From positions 1 to 64,000 of the forward strand of contig NZ_JACDXT010000021.1 of the NCBI RefSeq assembly GCF_016464015.1: 64,000 nt of DNA. Reading direction: 5' to 3'. Positions 45,728-55,329 of this stretch are shown here, piece by piece. How positions within the stretch are numbered: the first letter of the stretch is position 1; each line of letters begins with the position of its first letter. The notes under the pieces were generated by a model. It saw only the letters and a program-made list of their open reading frames with translations. It made no database searches and had not been told where the DNA came from. This DNA is from Psychrobacter sp. bablab_jr014 (GTDB lineage: Bacteria; Pseudomonadota; Gammaproteobacteria; Pseudomonadales; Moraxellaceae). A program made the position numbers and the translations under genes.

Positions 45728-46219
45728 ATGGCCTATTGGCTGATGAAATCCAACCCCGCCTTTTTTGGTATTCATGACTTGGCACGTTTGGGCAGTGATG
45801 CATGGGACGGCGTGCGCAACTATCGGGCGCGCAATTTTATGCGCGATGATATGGCAGTCGGTGATGAGGTGTTGTTTTATCACTCAAGCGCGAGACCCTC
45901 AGGCGTGGCAGGCATTATGCGCGTGAGCAAGGCAGGACACCCTGATCCGTCGCAATTTCACCCTGAGCACCGCCACTATGACCCGATTGCTACCGAAGAT
46001 GACCCGCGCTGGTATATGGTCGAGGTCAGCTTTGAGTCTGCCTTTTCTGACGTCTTGCCTTTAACCGCACTCAAAACTTTGCCTACCCTTGAGGATTCTT
46101 TATTATTAAAAAAAGGCTGTGAGCAGCTGACAGTCTTGCCGCTTGAGCCAAAACATTGGTACGCCATCACAGGACTTGCTGAAGATAAAAGGCTGATTGA
46201 TGATAAGGACGATGAATGA
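45728..46219 (+). CDS. EVE-domain protein
   Basis: 163 residues, almost entirely an EVE domain: MAYWLMKSNPAFFGIHDL, WDGVRNYRARNFMRDDMAVGDEVLFYHS and the RWYMVEV segment form the PUA-like fold. EVE domains bind modified bases in nucleic acids; the biological role of this stand-alone type is not settled. AAGGAG stands 10 bases before the ATG, and a terminator follows about 100 bp after the stop. Confidence 0.92.
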   Translation: MAYWLMKSNPAFFGIHDLARLGSDAWDGVRNYRARNFMRDDMAVGDEVLFYHSSARPSGVAGIMRVSKAGHPDPSQFHPEHRHYDPIATEDDPRWYMVEVSFESAFSDVLPLTALKTLPTLEDSLLLKKGCEQLTVLPLEPKHWYAITGLAEDKRLIDDKDDE

Positions 46220-46315
46220 GCACAGTCAAAATCAATCAAATGACTGCGAGGTAGCCATTCTCAGCCTGCGAGCGGTTGACATCAATTGTCGGCTTGTTTA
46301 CCATCTTACCCAAAG

Positions 46316-46347
46316 CCCGTACATTTTTGGATGTGCGGGTTATTTTT
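46316..46347 (+). terminator. Terminator after the EVE gene
   Basis: CCCGTACAT (46316-46324) pairs with ATGTGCGGG (46331-46339) with one T-G wobble and a 6-base loop, followed by T-rich sequence. Confidence 0.75.
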
Positions 46348-46416
46348 ATGTAGGTATGCATTTTTTGATACGGCGCTCATGCGTCTTATCAGCTTATAAC
46401 GTAGGCCGATTGTTCT

Positions 46417-46589
46417 TGGGCGTGTCTTCATTTTAAAAACGGTGATAAAAATGAGATAAATCGCAGGCAAACAAGGAAAATAGCGCAGATAATATCAAGA
46501 TATTGACCAGCTATTTAACACCGTTTGCCAAAGATTTAGCCATTTTTAGCCCATTTAGCCGTCAGCGTTTGAATTGAAAACACGCCTTT
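46417..46589. repeat. Family A dispersed repeat, copy 4 (complete)
   Basis: About 173 bp, same orientation as copy 3, from TGGGCGTGTCTTCATTTTA to TTGAAAACACGCCTTTA. The termini pair as inverted repeats but differ from copy 3 at the same positions on both ends (CTTCA/TGAAA-type instead of CCCTA/TAGGG), so pairing is kept. It lies in the 456-bp gap between the EVE and MATE genes. Confidence 0.88.
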
Positions 46590-46675
46590 ATCCGCCAGCG
46601 CTTTTCTTTTTTAGCAGCTGCCCATGCGCAGGTGTTCATGCCATCTTGATTGATGCTACTGATATCGTGGTCATT

Positions 46676-48085
46676 ATGATTTATCCATTGTCGTTTTCCG
46701 AGTTTAAGCGCTATAGTGCGCGGCTCGGTGTGTTGGTATTACCTATTCTTATCACCCAATTTTGCCAAGCGGCGCTGGGTGTCGTTGATGCCATTATGGC
46801 AGGTCGCGTATCGGCGCTGGATTTGGCGGCGGTGTCTATTGGCTCAGGGATTTGGTTGCCGCTGTTTTTATTGGCAACAGGGATTTTAATCGCCACCACA
46901 CCATTGATTGGCGAAGCTGTTGGACAAAACCGTCATCACCATGTACCACATATCACACAGCAGTCGATATGGGCGGCAGGGTTGATTGGTCTGATTGGCT
47001 TTGTGGTGGTGAACATGATGCCGCAGGTTTTACCGCTGATGGGCGTGCCTGAAAACATTCAGCCAAAAGCCGCGCAATATCTACATGGCGTCTCTTTTGG
47101 TTTTCCTGCCGTTGCAGTATATGCCGTACTGCGCAGTTATTGCGAAGCGCTTGGTCGTCCCGAGCCTGTGACCATTATTAGCATTGCAGGACTGCTTGCG
47201 GACATTCCTTTAAACTATATCTTCATCCATGGACACTTTGGCATGCCTGCATTGGGCGGTGCAGGTTGTGGTGTGGCAACTGCCTTGGTATTGTGGATTA
47301 ACGTGCTTTTGCTTGCAGCGTATACTGCGTTTTCTAAGCGGCATCAATTTGCCAGTACGCGCTTTTTTTATGGCTTTTCTAAGCCCAGCCGAACACAAAT
47401 CAATAAGCTATTAAAGCTTGGTATCCCGATTGGTATCGCGATATTTTTTGAGGCGAGCTTGTTTAGTTTGGCGTCACTCGTGATTAGTCCTTTGGGTGAG
47501 CAGGCCGTCGCCTCGCATCAGGTGGCGCTGTCCATCACTTCCCAGCTGTTTATGATACCCATTTCGGTAGCCATGGCGCTGACCATTATGGTGTCAAATC
47601 GCTTTGGTGAGCAGAATCTAGCCGCATTGCAAAGCGTGCAGCGTACGGGACTGATTTGGACCTTGATTATCGCCTGCCTATGTATGCTAGGAATTTGGCT
47701 GTTCCGTCCGCAACTCGCCGCTGCTTTTACCGATAACCCAGCGGTACAACAGCAAGCCATTCACTTGTTAATATTCGCACTTGGTTATCAGCTCTTTGAT
47801 GGCTGGCAGGTCAATATCGCAGGCATTCTACGCGGGATGCAGGACACGACCGTGCCGATGTGGCTCACACTGTTTTGTTATTGGTTGGTCGCTTTACCAC
47901 TTGGTACGTATTTGGTGCGTTATACAGATGTGGGCGCACAAGGGTTTTGGATGGCGCTGGTTACAGGATTGTTTTTAGCAGCCGTACTGCTCACATGGCG
48001 CCTGCGCTATCAGCAGCGGCGGTTGGCGCGTATCTGGTCAGAGTCACCCAAACAATACGATGACGCAGTGCTTGCAAATGGCTAA
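46676..48085 (+). CDS. MATE-family multidrug efflux protein (NorM-like)
   Basis: About 469 residues with roughly 12 membrane helices. GVLVLPILITQFCQAALGVVD with DAIMAGRVSALDLAAVSIG is the NorM-type first helix pair, and the second half repeats this plan at KLGIPIGIAIFFEASLFSLAS. MATE proteins exchange cations for drugs. The ATG at 46676 fits the family's N-terminus. A frame extension to 46574 would start inside the family A repeat and is rejected. No strong ribosome site was seen. Confidence 0.9.
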   Translation: MIYPLSFSEFKRYSARLGVLVLPILITQFCQAALGVVDAIMAGRVSALDLAAVSIGSGIWLPLFLLATGILIATTPLIGEAVGQNRHHHVPHITQQSIWAAGLIGLIGFVVVNMMPQVLPLMGVPENIQPKAAQYLHGVSFGFPAVAVYAVLRSYCEALGRPEPVTIISIAGLLADIPLNYIFIHGHFGMPALGGAGCGVATALVLWINVLLLAAYTAFSKRHQFASTRFFYGFSKPSRTQINKLLKLGIPIGIAIFFEASLFSLASLVISPLGEQAVASHQVALSITSQLFMIPISVAMALTIMVSNRFGEQNLAALQSVQRTGLIWTLIIACLCMLGIWLFRPQLAAAFTDNPAVQQQAIHLLIFALGYQLFDGWQVNIAGILRGMQDTTVPMWLTLFCYWLVALPLGTYLVRYTDVGAQGFWMALVTGLFLAAVLLTWRLRYQQRRLARIWSESPKQYDDAVLANG

Positions 48086-48441
48086 ATATCTATAAAACTG
48101 TATTGCATACACGTATTATACAAGTGCCTACTAGGCAGTCCTGCAAGCTAGACGCTATCGTATATTTACGCAATTACACAGCCTTAGTCAGTAATATGTA
48201 AAAATATTGAGTTCACAAGTGTACATTGATTGCTCATTTTGTGGAATGTAGGTATCATTAGCACCAACGTAACCACATTTTGTTACATTAAGGGCAAAAT
48301 AAGCATTTAGCACAGCTAAACAAATTAATTGTAATGTTAAATTACCTAAAAAATCATCATAGGTAATGGTTTGGTAGTATGCCCAACTGCTCTACATTGC
48401 ATCTATTACTTTTTATCTTAATATAAGGCCGCGTGAACGCT
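48086..48441 (+). promoter_or_regulatory. accBC leader and promoter region
   Basis: A 356-bp noncoding stretch before accB. ATTACCTA (48341-48348) pairs perfectly with TAGGTAAT (48360-48367) across 11 bases, about 75 bp before the accB start. A long leader is in keeping with known accBC autoregulation in enteric bacteria, but no shared motif is claimed. No other gene or repeat copy is seen. Confidence 0.4.
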
Positions 48442-48882
48442 ATGGATATTGAAAAAATTCGCACCCTCATCGAGTTGATGGAAGAAAAAGAACTGGTCAA
48501 CCTAGAAGTCAGTACAGGCGATGATCATGTCAGTCTAACCCGTCACTATGAGCAGCCAGCGCCAGCAATGATGGCTGCCCCTACAGCTGCCCCAGCACCT
48601 ATTAACGCGCCTGCTGCTACTGACAGCACGCCTGCTGCCAAAGCTGGTAGCGTTGAAACCTCACCTATGGTTGGCGTGTTTTACGCAGCGCCTACGCCCA
48701 ATGACCCTCCGTATGTGAAAGTGGGTCAAAAAGTACAAGCAGGTGATACCTTAGGTATTATCGAAGCGATGAAAATCATGAACCCGCTAGAAGCCACCCA
48801 AAGCGGTATCATTGAAGCAATCCTGGTAGACAACTCTGAAGTGGTACAGTTCGGCCAGCCTGTTATTCGCTATAAAGCGTAA
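48442..48882 (+). CDS. accB: Biotin carboxyl carrier protein of acetyl-CoA carboxylase
   Basis: About 146 residues: MDIEKIRTLIELMEEKELVNLEV at the N-terminus, an Ala/Pro-rich linker (about 37-68) and the biotinyl domain with the biotinylated lysine in EAMKIMN (K111). It carries the carboxyl group between the carboxylase subunits in fatty-acid synthesis. The ATG at 48442 matches the family; a GTG 9 bases earlier is also possible. accC follows by 98 bp. Confidence 0.95.
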   Translation: MDIEKIRTLIELMEEKELVNLEVSTGDDHVSLTRHYEQPAPAMMAAPTAAPAPINAPAATDSTPAAKAGSVETSPMVGVFYAAPTPNDPPYVKVGQKVQAGDTLGIIEAMKIMNPLEATQSGIIEAILVDNSEVVQFGQPVIRYKA

Positions 48883-48980
48883 CGGTCACTGCCCAACGAA
48901 TCAATATCAAGCGCTTGCATGACTATAGCAGATGACATGCAAGCCACTGATTACCCTGCCGCTTTGATGAGGACAACCCC

Positions 48981-50339
48981 ATGATAAAAAAACTGCTTAT
49001 CGCCAACCGAGGTGAAATTGCGCTACGTATCGTCCGTGCCTGTAAACAACTGGGCATCGAGACTGTCGGCGTATACTCTACCGCTGATGAGAACCTGATG
49101 CATCTGCGCTTTGTGGACGAAGCCATTTGTATCGGCAAGCCCAACGCCAACCAAAGCTACCTAGATATTAATACCATCTTGACGGCAGCAGAGATTACGG
49201 GTGCAGACGCCATCCACCCAGGCTATGGCTTTTTGTCAGAAAATGCCGAATTTGCAGAACAAGTCGAAGAAGCAGGGTTAACTTTTGTTGGTCCAAATGC
49301 GGATCACATCCGCCTAATGGGTAATAAGGTCTCTGCCATTAATGCGATGAAAAAAGCAGGCGTACCGACTGTCCCAGGTTCTGTGGGCGCAGTGACTTTG
49401 CACAATGCTGAAGAGCAAGCGCGCAATATCGGCTTCCCACTCCTTATTAAAGCCGCTGCTGGTGGTGGTGGTCGTGGTATGCGTGTGGTTGAGCGTTTTG
49501 ATGAGCTGATTGGTCAAGTCCAAGCGGCCAAGCAAGAAGCAGAGCTGTGGTTTGGCGATGACACCATCTATATGGAACGCTACCTACAAAACCCACGCCA
49601 CGTCGAAGTACAGGTTTTGGGTGACGGTAATGGTAACGCCATCCACCTTTATGACCGCGATTGCTCATTGCAGCGCCGTCACCAAAAGGTACTAGAAGAA
49701 GCCCCTGCTCCAGATATCCCAGATGATGTGCGTGAGCCTATCCTGCAAGCGTGTGTGCGTGCTTGTGAACTGGTCAAATATCGCGGTGCAGGTACGTTTG
49801 AATTCTTATTTGAAAACAATGAATTCTTCTTTATTGAAATGAATACTCGCGTACAGGTTGAGCACCCTGTCACCGAAATGATCACAGGTGTTGACGTCGT
49901 GGTCGAGCAGCTAAAAATCGCCGCAGGTTTTGGTTTATCATACCGTCAAAGCGAGATTCAAATCCAAGGTCACGCGATTGAATGTCGTATCAATGCCGAA
50001 GACCCAGCGACCTTTATGCCATCACCAGGGACGGTCACGCAGCTATTTACTCCAGGTGGCGCAGGCGTACGTTTTGACTCGCATCTGTATCCTAACTATG
50101 ACATCCCAACCTATTATGACTCATTGATTGGTAAGCTGATCTGTCATGGTCAGACGCGCCGTCAAGCGATTGCTAAGACATTGCAAGCGCTGGATGAATT
50201 GGTTATTGAAGGTATTAAAACCAATATTCCATTACACCGTGATGTGATTTTGTCAGATGACAATTTCTATAATGAAGCACAAAACATTCATTATTTAGAA
50301 AAAGTATTGCTGGCACCAAAAGAAGATAAAAAAGCTTAA
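48981..50339 (+). CDS. accC: Acetyl-CoA carboxylase, biotin carboxylase subunit
   Basis: 452 residues, the usual length. [23 protein letters not shown] opens the biotin-carboxylase N-domain; [11 protein letters not shown] is the ATP-grasp glycine loop, and [17 protein letters not shown] is the catalytic block. It carboxylates biotin on AccB using ATP and bicarbonate. It is cotranscribed with accB and ended by a strong terminator. Confidence 0.97.
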   Translation: MIKKLLIANRGEIALRIVRACKQLGIETVGVYSTADENLMHLRFVDEAICIGKPNANQSYLDINTILTAAEITGADAIHPGYGFLSENAEFAEQVEEAGLTFVGPNADHIRLMGNKVSAINAMKKAGVPTVPGSVGAVTLHNAEEQARNIGFPLLIKAAAGGGGRGMRVVERFDELIGQVQAAKQEAELWFGDDTIYMERYLQNPRHVEVQVLGDGNGNAIHLYDRDCSLQRRHQKVLEEAPAPDIPDDVREPILQACVRACELVKYRGAGTFEFLFENNEFFFIEMNTRVQVEHPVTEMITGVDVVVEQLKIAAGFGLSYRQSEIQIQGHAIECRINAEDPATFMPSPGTVTQLFTPGGAGVRFDSHLYPNYDIPTYYDSLIGKLICHGQTRRQAIAKTLQALDELVIEGIKTNIPLHRDVILSDDNFYNEAQNIHYLEKVLLAPKEDKKA

Positions 50340-50370
50340 TTGCTTGTTTAGTAAAAAGACGTATCTGATA

Positions 50371-50406
50371 AAAAGCCGCTATTCACATCTATATAGCGGC
50401 TTTTTT
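50371..50406 (+). terminator. Terminator of accBC
   Basis: AAAAGCCGCTAT (50371-50382) pairs perfectly with ATAGCGGCTTTT (50393-50404), loop of 10, followed by T's. Confidence 0.92.
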
Positions 50407-50463
50407 ATGATTTGTCGATGGGTCTATGACGTCATTTATTTAAACCATATTGCTGATTGATAG

Positions 50464-51027
50464 CTACGGCAGTACGCGCTCAAAATGCATAAAACAATCG
50501 ACGCCATCAGCATCAGCACACCACTGCATCTGATTGTTATCATGCTTTAGATAAGCAATAACCGCCTCACCGCTTTGGTCAATTTGGTTGCCCGAACAGT
50601 CCATTTCATTGTTATCATGAATGGTTTGGATGGCAATAATTGGTAATCCCTCATCAGGATGAGTGACCAAATAACGCCCATACGTCCATTCTTTACCGCT
50701 CACCGACCACATTTCATTATCCGCCGCAAAGTTATACAGCTCTTTACATTGGTTTTGCGCATTCATGGGCAGTGCTGTTAGTTCACTGGTGCTATAGCGC
50801 CGACGCTCAGACACGCTAGTACCTGAGTCACCAGTCATCTCTTCGGTAGCGTTGTCTTGTATCACGTCCATCATTTTTTGAGTGCGGGGCAAATCCAGCA
50901 CCCACTGACCTGCAATCGCAGGACTGATATGCGTGGTAATGTTCGAATGACTGATCTGCTCGTTATTGGCAGGTAGAGACGCCAGTATCGACGCCAGAGT
51001 CACAGAAGCAACAGATAGCGGTTCCAT
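50464..51027 (-). CDS. Exported protein of unknown function
   Basis: 187 residues. A short hydrophobic N-terminus, MEPLSVASVTLASILASLPA, with a likely cleavage near residue 20, suggests export, though it lacks the usual positive charges. The mature part is acidic, with four Cys (NQCKELY, EMDCSGN, QWCADADGVDCF) and a WVLDLPRTQKMMDVI segment. No family was recognised. It is a single gene between accC and leuA, with AAGG upstream of the ATG. Confidence 0.6.
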   Translation of the reverse strand: MEPLSVASVTLASILASLPANNEQISHSNITTHISPAIAGQWVLDLPRTQKMMDVIQDNATEEMTGDSGTSVSERRRYSTSELTALPMNAQNQCKELYNFAADNEMWSVSGKEWTYGRYLVTHPDEGLPIIAIQTIHDNNEMDCSGNQIDQSGEAVIAYLKHDNNQMQWCADADGVDCFMHFERVLP

Positions 51028-51244
51028 AAGTAGCCTTAATATTATTATTGTTTAAAGTATACATGGCGTAAAATATCGCCCAATCCTCAAAAAATTTTAT
51101 ATAGCACAAATATCAGTCATGCTAAAAGTAGTGCCTAATTTTTCTTAGGTATGCTATTTAGCGTAAATCCTTACCTGATAAAACACAAGTAACATTATGC
51201 TATTGCCCTTTTAAACAGTATAACGCCATTATCCAGCAAACAAC

Positions 51245-51279
51245 AAAAAACCATGCCTTAGCACCGCCAAAGCATGGTT
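51245..51279 (-). terminator. Terminator of leuA
   Basis: On the minus strand AACCATGC (51279-51272) pairs with GCATGGTT (51256-51249), followed by a T-run. It lies just beyond the leuA stop codon. Confidence 0.85.
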
Positions 51280-51300
51280 CATCATGATAAGTACAATAAA

Positions 51301-53067
51301 TTAAGCGGCCACAGGCTTATCTTCAGTCGCTTGCGCTAATGCAGATAGTGCGCCTTTTAGCATCGCCGATACCGTACTGCTGCACGTACCGATACCTGAA
51401 TAAACTTGACCATCGACGTTTAGCTGAATATAGGCTGCCGCATTGGCGTTGGTCTTGTTGTCTTTACTGCTGTCGTCATCAATACCATCGATGGTGCCAT
51501 GCTGCGGGTTGATTGCATGTTCAGCATAGTTAATGATATGTAGCGATTTGCCCGTATATGTGCTCAAGCTGTCAATGAATGAGGACAATGGACCATTACC
51601 TGTCCCTTGGATAGTAATCACTTCGTCATCGGCTTTTACTTGACCATCAAAGTAGACTTCGCCGCCTTTATTATTCACGCTATAGTCAAGGAGTTCAAAG
51701 CGCTCTTGCTGTAGGTACGTGTTTTCAAAAGCCTTTAAAATCTCGTCATTTTGCAATTCACGTGCCGCTGCTTCAGCATGGTCTTGAACCACACGGCTAA
51801 AGTCAATCTGCATCCAGCGCGGCAAATTAAAGCCGTAATTGCGCTGCAAGATATATGCGACGCCGCCTTTACCTGATTGGCTGTTGATACGTACCACGTC
51901 TTGATAGCTGCGGCCGATGTGCGCTGGATCAATCGGCAAGTATGCCACGTCCCAGATATTGTCAGTCTCGTCACGATGCTTTTCATTGTAGTCCAATGAT
52001 TTTTTAATCGCGTCTTGGTGCGAGCCACTGAAGGCGGTGAACACAAGCTCGCCCACGTACGGATGGCGTGGGTGCAAGGGCAAGTTATTACACTCGCTGA
52101 CCACCTGCACAATCTCGCTCATGTTGCTAAAATCAAGCTCGGGGTCAATGCCTTGGCTAAACAAGTTCATCGCCATGACCATAATGTCCATGTTGCCTGT
52201 ACGCTCACCGTTGCCAAGCAGTGTGCCCTCGATACGATCTGCACCCGCTAGCATACCAAGCTCAGCGGCAGCAATCGCGCAGCCACGATCGTTATGGGTG
52301 TGCAAACTGATAATCACATGTTCACGGTGGGCAAGATTGCGGCAAAAGTACTCAACTTGGTCAGCAAAGACATTAGGCATCGAAGCTTCAACGGTCGCTG
52401 GCAAGTTTAAAATGACTTCTTGGCCTTGCTGCGGCTGCCAGATGTCACAAACGGCATCGCACACTTCAATGGCATAGTCGGTTTCAGTTTGGCTAAAGCT
52501 CTCTGGCGAGTACTGAAATACCCATTCTGTTTCTGGATATTTGGCGGCATAGGTTTTTAATAGTTTTGCACCTGTCACCGCAATGTCTTTGATCTCATCT
52601 AAATTTTTACCATACACTTTGTCGCGTTGGACACGGCTGGTTGAATTATAGACGTGAACGACCGCGCGCTTTGCGCCTTTTAGAGATTCAAAGGTACGGG
52701 CGATCAAGTGCTCACGCGCCTGCACCAAGACTTGCAAGGTCACATCTTCAGGCACATGGTTTTCTTCGATCAATTTGCGGGTAAAGTCAAATTCAACCTG
52801 CGCCGCTGATGGAAAGCCGATTTCAATCTCCTTAAAGCCCACTTCGACCAGCGTTTTAAAAAAACGCATTTTTTGTTCGATGGTCATCGGATCAATCAAT
52901 GCTTGGTTGCCATCACGCAGATCCACACTCGCCCAAATCGGAGCTTTGGTGATGGTCTTGCTAGGCCATGTGCGATCGGTAAGCTTTGGCGCAAATGCGA
53001 ACGGGCGATATTTGCGATAATCAAAGGCGGCGTGCTTTGGCGTGATTTTGGCGGCATTCTGAGACAT
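51301..53067 (-). CDS. leuA: 2-isopropylmalate synthase
   Basis: 588 residues, the longer class of LeuA. It condenses acetyl-CoA with 2-oxoisovalerate, the first committed step to leucine. The metal and substrate motifs are WASVDLRDGNQALIDPM (about 45-61), EIEIGFPSA and ISLHTHNDRGCAIAAAELG. The C-terminal regulatory domain, ending in the GIGTCSSTVSAMLKGALSAL block, is the leucine feedback part. AAGGA precedes the ATG. It is divergent from an Lrp-type regulator; ilvE elsewhere in the window serves the same pathway. Confidence 0.96.
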   Translation of the reverse strand: MSQNAAKITPKHAAFDYRKYRPFAFAPKLTDRTWPSKTITKAPIWASVDLRDGNQALIDPMTIEQKMRFFKTLVEVGFKEIEIGFPSAAQVEFDFTRKLIEENHVPEDVTLQVLVQAREHLIARTFESLKGAKRAVVHVYNSTSRVQRDKVYGKNLDEIKDIAVTGAKLLKTYAAKYPETEWVFQYSPESFSQTETDYAIEVCDAVCDIWQPQQGQEVILNLPATVEASMPNVFADQVEYFCRNLAHREHVIISLHTHNDRGCAIAAAELGMLAGADRIEGTLLGNGERTGNMDIMVMAMNLFSQGIDPELDFSNMSEIVQVVSECNNLPLHPRHPYVGELVFTAFSGSHQDAIKKSLDYNEKHRDETDNIWDVAYLPIDPAHIGRSYQDVVRINSQSGKGGVAYILQRNYGFNLPRWMQIDFSRVVQDHAEAAARELQNDEILKAFENTYLQQERFELLDYSVNNKGGEVYFDGQVKADDEVITIQGTGNGPLSSFIDSLSTYTGKSLHIINYAEHAINPQHGTIDGIDDDSSKDNKTNANAAAYIQLNVDGQVYSGIGTCSSTVSAMLKGALSALAQATEDKPVAA

Positions 53068-53211
53068 GACAGATCCTTAATCAGTCGTAATGATGAGTGA
53101 TGGCTGCGCTAGATACAGCGTTATTATGTAATTGTCTTAATCTGAGTCATTATAATAACAAAAGCAAAGCGGTGAAAAGCCGCTTTATATAGAATAAATT
53201 TGCTAAAAATA

Positions 53212-53255
53212 AGTGCTTTTCACTCGCGATTTATTTATTATGAGTGGAAATCACT
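53212..53255. promoter_or_regulatory. Paired AGTG-N5-CACT sites between leuA and the Lrp gene
   Basis: AGTGCTTTTCACT (53212-53224) and AGTGGAAATCACT (53243-53255) share the pattern AGTG-N5-CACT with starts 31 bp apart, three helical turns. They lie 17-60 bp before the Lrp-type gene. Lrp-family proteins bind phased repeated sites, so this is a plausible autoregulatory operator. A hairpin AAAGCGG/CCGCTTT lies at 53166-53186, nearer leuA. Confidence 0.55.
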
Positions 53256-53271
53256 ATAAATAGGCAAACTT

Positions 53272-53760
53272 ATGCCAGCATCAAACCAAAACAATCTGCC
53301 CTTACCCGATATTGACGCGACTGACAAAGCGCTGCTGCGTCTGTTACAAAATGATGCGCGCATGAGTATCACCGAGCTTGCCGAGCGCGTGCATCTGTCC
53401 GCGACGCCTTGCGCCCGCCGTGTCAAGCGCTTAGAAGAGCTGGGCATCATCACGGGCTATCACACGCAGACTGATGCTGAAAAACTGGGCTACCCCTTAG
53501 CGATTTTTATTGCCATTAGTATGGATAAGCACACTGCCGAGCGCTTTGCGCAGTTTGAGGCGCGCATCCAGAGCTTTGATGAGGTCATCAGCTGTAGCAT
53601 CGTCACGGGACGCAGCGAGGACTATTTGATCAAAGTGCGCGTACGCGATATGGCGCATTATGAGGAGTTTTTATTGCACCGCTTAAACCGTATCGAGGGT
53701 GTGACGCAAGTGCATACCAGCTTTGAGCTGCGCGAGGTATTTAATCGCAGCGTGGTGTAG
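53272..53760 (+). CDS. Lrp/AsnC-family transcriptional regulator
   Basis: 162 residues: an N-terminal helix-turn-helix (DKALLRLLQNDARMSITELAERVHLS, about 18-43, followed by CARRVKRLEELGIITGY) and a C-terminal RAM ligand-binding domain ending in VTQVHTSFELREVF. Such proteins sense amino acids as octamers or dimers. It could control leuA, itself or the convergent MFS gene. Paired AGTG-N5-CACT sites lie just upstream. Confidence 0.92.
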   Translation: MPASNQNNLPLPDIDATDKALLRLLQNDARMSITELAERVHLSATPCARRVKRLEELGIITGYHTQTDAEKLGYPLAIFIAISMDKHTAERFAQFEARIQSFDEVISCSIVTGRSEDYLIKVRVRDMAHYEEFLLHRLNRIEGVTQVHTSFELREVFNRSVV

Positions 53761-53769
53761 GTAATGCGC

Positions 53770-55002
53770 TTAGACGTGGCGGCTCGATACCCGCCAAAAC
53801 CAGATTACTAAAAGTAGGCTTATAATAAGGGCAAACCCTGCGGTGAGTAGCCCTGCGTCAAAGTTGTCACCCGCGCCCGCCAGTGCTACCGTGACTAAGG
53901 GCCCGACAAACTGCCCAAACGCATAGGATACGGTCGCCAAGCCCATCAGCAGGTTGGAATACTCAGGGTTGATATTTTTGATAATAATCAAGGTCATCGA
54001 CACGATACCTGCAAAGGTCAACCCCAAAATCATCGCATTGGCATACAGACCTACCGCATCAGGCAACCATAAGGGCAAAAACATGCCCAATGCCTGAATA
54101 GCGGTCAGCCCCATCAAGGTTTTGGTCTCGCCAATGCGCTTTGCCAATGCGCCCCACACAGGGTTAGACAGCATGGCAAAAATACCGACCACCAGCCAAA
54201 TCATCAGCCCTGCGCTCTGTGCATTCTCTAGCCGTTGTGCTGCCATGACAGGCAAAAAAGTCGCCGAAGTGATGTAGCCAAAGCCTGCCAAAACGTAGCT
54301 GAACGCAAGTAGCGCAATCGCACGCCCATGCCCAACGCTCGCCTGATACAGCGCACGCTTAAAATTATGATAGGTTTGGGTAATAGAAAACCGTGGGCGC
54401 GGTGATGCCATATTATCCTCAAGTGGACGGATGGCATAAATAAGCAGGAGCAAAGGCAAGCTTAGCACACCAGCGCTCAACCAAATCACATCGAAATGCT
54501 GCCCGATATGCAGCAGCTGCCATGTCAATAACGCAGAGGCGCTGATGCCCACACCGATACCCGCGTAATGTAGCGTCGAGAGTACCGAGCGCCGCGCCGC
54601 ACTAAAGCTTTGAATCACCAGCGTCGAGCTAAAAATCATCGTAAGACCGCTCGCCATACCTGCCAGCAAACGAATGACGTACCACGCCTCAAGCGGCATG
54701 TTGGGCACAGACAGGAGCATGGTAGTCACCACGCTGACCACCGCCCATGCCATTAGCATTGACCACGTCAGGCGCTGCGGCACGAACATTGCCACAAACG
54801 CGCCAATAAAATAGCCAATATAATTCATGGACGCCAAAAATCCCGCCGTCGCGGTAGACATCGACAGCTGCTGCATCATATCGGGCAAAGTTGCAGTGAA
54901 TAAAAAGCGCCCAAAACCAATCACCACCGTCAAAGCGTACAGCCCAATCCATGCCAGCAAAAGCTCATTGGTAATGCGAAAATGGCGAAAAGAAGATGGC
55001 AT
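53770..55002 (-). CDS. MFS transporter, YbfB/YjiJ-like
   Basis: 410 residues, about 12 hydrophobic helices. GFGRFLFTATLPDMMQQ (about 29-45) is the hallmark of the YbfB/YjiJ group; ASMNYIGYFIGA and AGMASGLTMIFSS follow. Substrate unknown. It is convergent with the Lrp-type gene, with only 9 bp between their stops and no terminator in between. Confidence 0.85.
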   Translation of the reverse strand: MPSSFRHFRITNELLLAWIGLYALTVVIGFGRFLFTATLPDMMQQLSMSTATAGFLASMNYIGYFIGAFVAMFVPQRLTWSMLMAWAVVSVVTTMLLSVPNMPLEAWYVIRLLAGMASGLTMIFSSTLVIQSFSAARRSVLSTLHYAGIGVGISASALLTWQLLHIGQHFDVIWLSAGVLSLPLLLLIYAIRPLEDNMASPRPRFSITQTYHNFKRALYQASVGHGRAIALLAFSYVLAGFGYITSATFLPVMAAQRLENAQSAGLMIWLVVGIFAMLSNPVWGALAKRIGETKTLMGLTAIQALGMFLPLWLPDAVGLYANAMILGLTFAGIVSMTLIIIKNINPEYSNLLMGLATVSYAFGQFVGPLVTVALAGAGDNFDAGLLTAGFALIISLLLVIWFWRVSSRHV

Positions 55003-55155
55003 AAAGTGACCTAAAGGCGCGCTAGAATAAGGCTAAAAAGGTACGACAAAGTAAAAACTGCCCTGCCCGCATCAGCGCAGCATTTTGGTAAAAAAAAGTG
55101 CAAATGATGGCGGGGCAAGGCTGGCATAGTTAAGTTATAAAGCCAATACAGTGAG

Positions 55156-55221
55156 ATTAAACGCTATTTTTCGCAGCATCAAAAGACGCAATCACAGCAA
55201 GCAAGAAAAATAGCGTCTAAT
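55156..55221. repeat. Family B 66-bp palindromic repeat, copy 3 (inverted)
   Basis: 66 bp in the opposite orientation to copies 1 and 2. Ends ATTAAACGCTATTTTTC and GAAAAATAGCGTCTAAT are inverted repeats; relative to the other copies both arms changed (GCTA/TAGC instead of GGTA/TACC), keeping the pairing. It lies in the 327-bp gap between the MFS gene and the AarF-type gene; nothing else is seen there. Confidence 0.85.
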
Positions 55222-55329
55222 TAGATGGGTTTCCTATACTGTATCAATTTTATTTAGGTTCTACTATATATAGGTGAAAGACAGTCGAGATACGCGTTAT
55301 GCACTATAACTTAGCGATAGTAAGCGTAT

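Noticed and set aside
46197-46436. 79-codon plus-strand frame after the EVE gene
   Set aside because: It overlaps the EVE gene end and runs through a rho-independent terminator; no family resemblance.
46574-46675. N-terminal extension of the MATE protein
   Set aside because: It would start within the end of a family A repeat and adds residues not typical of NorM-type proteins.
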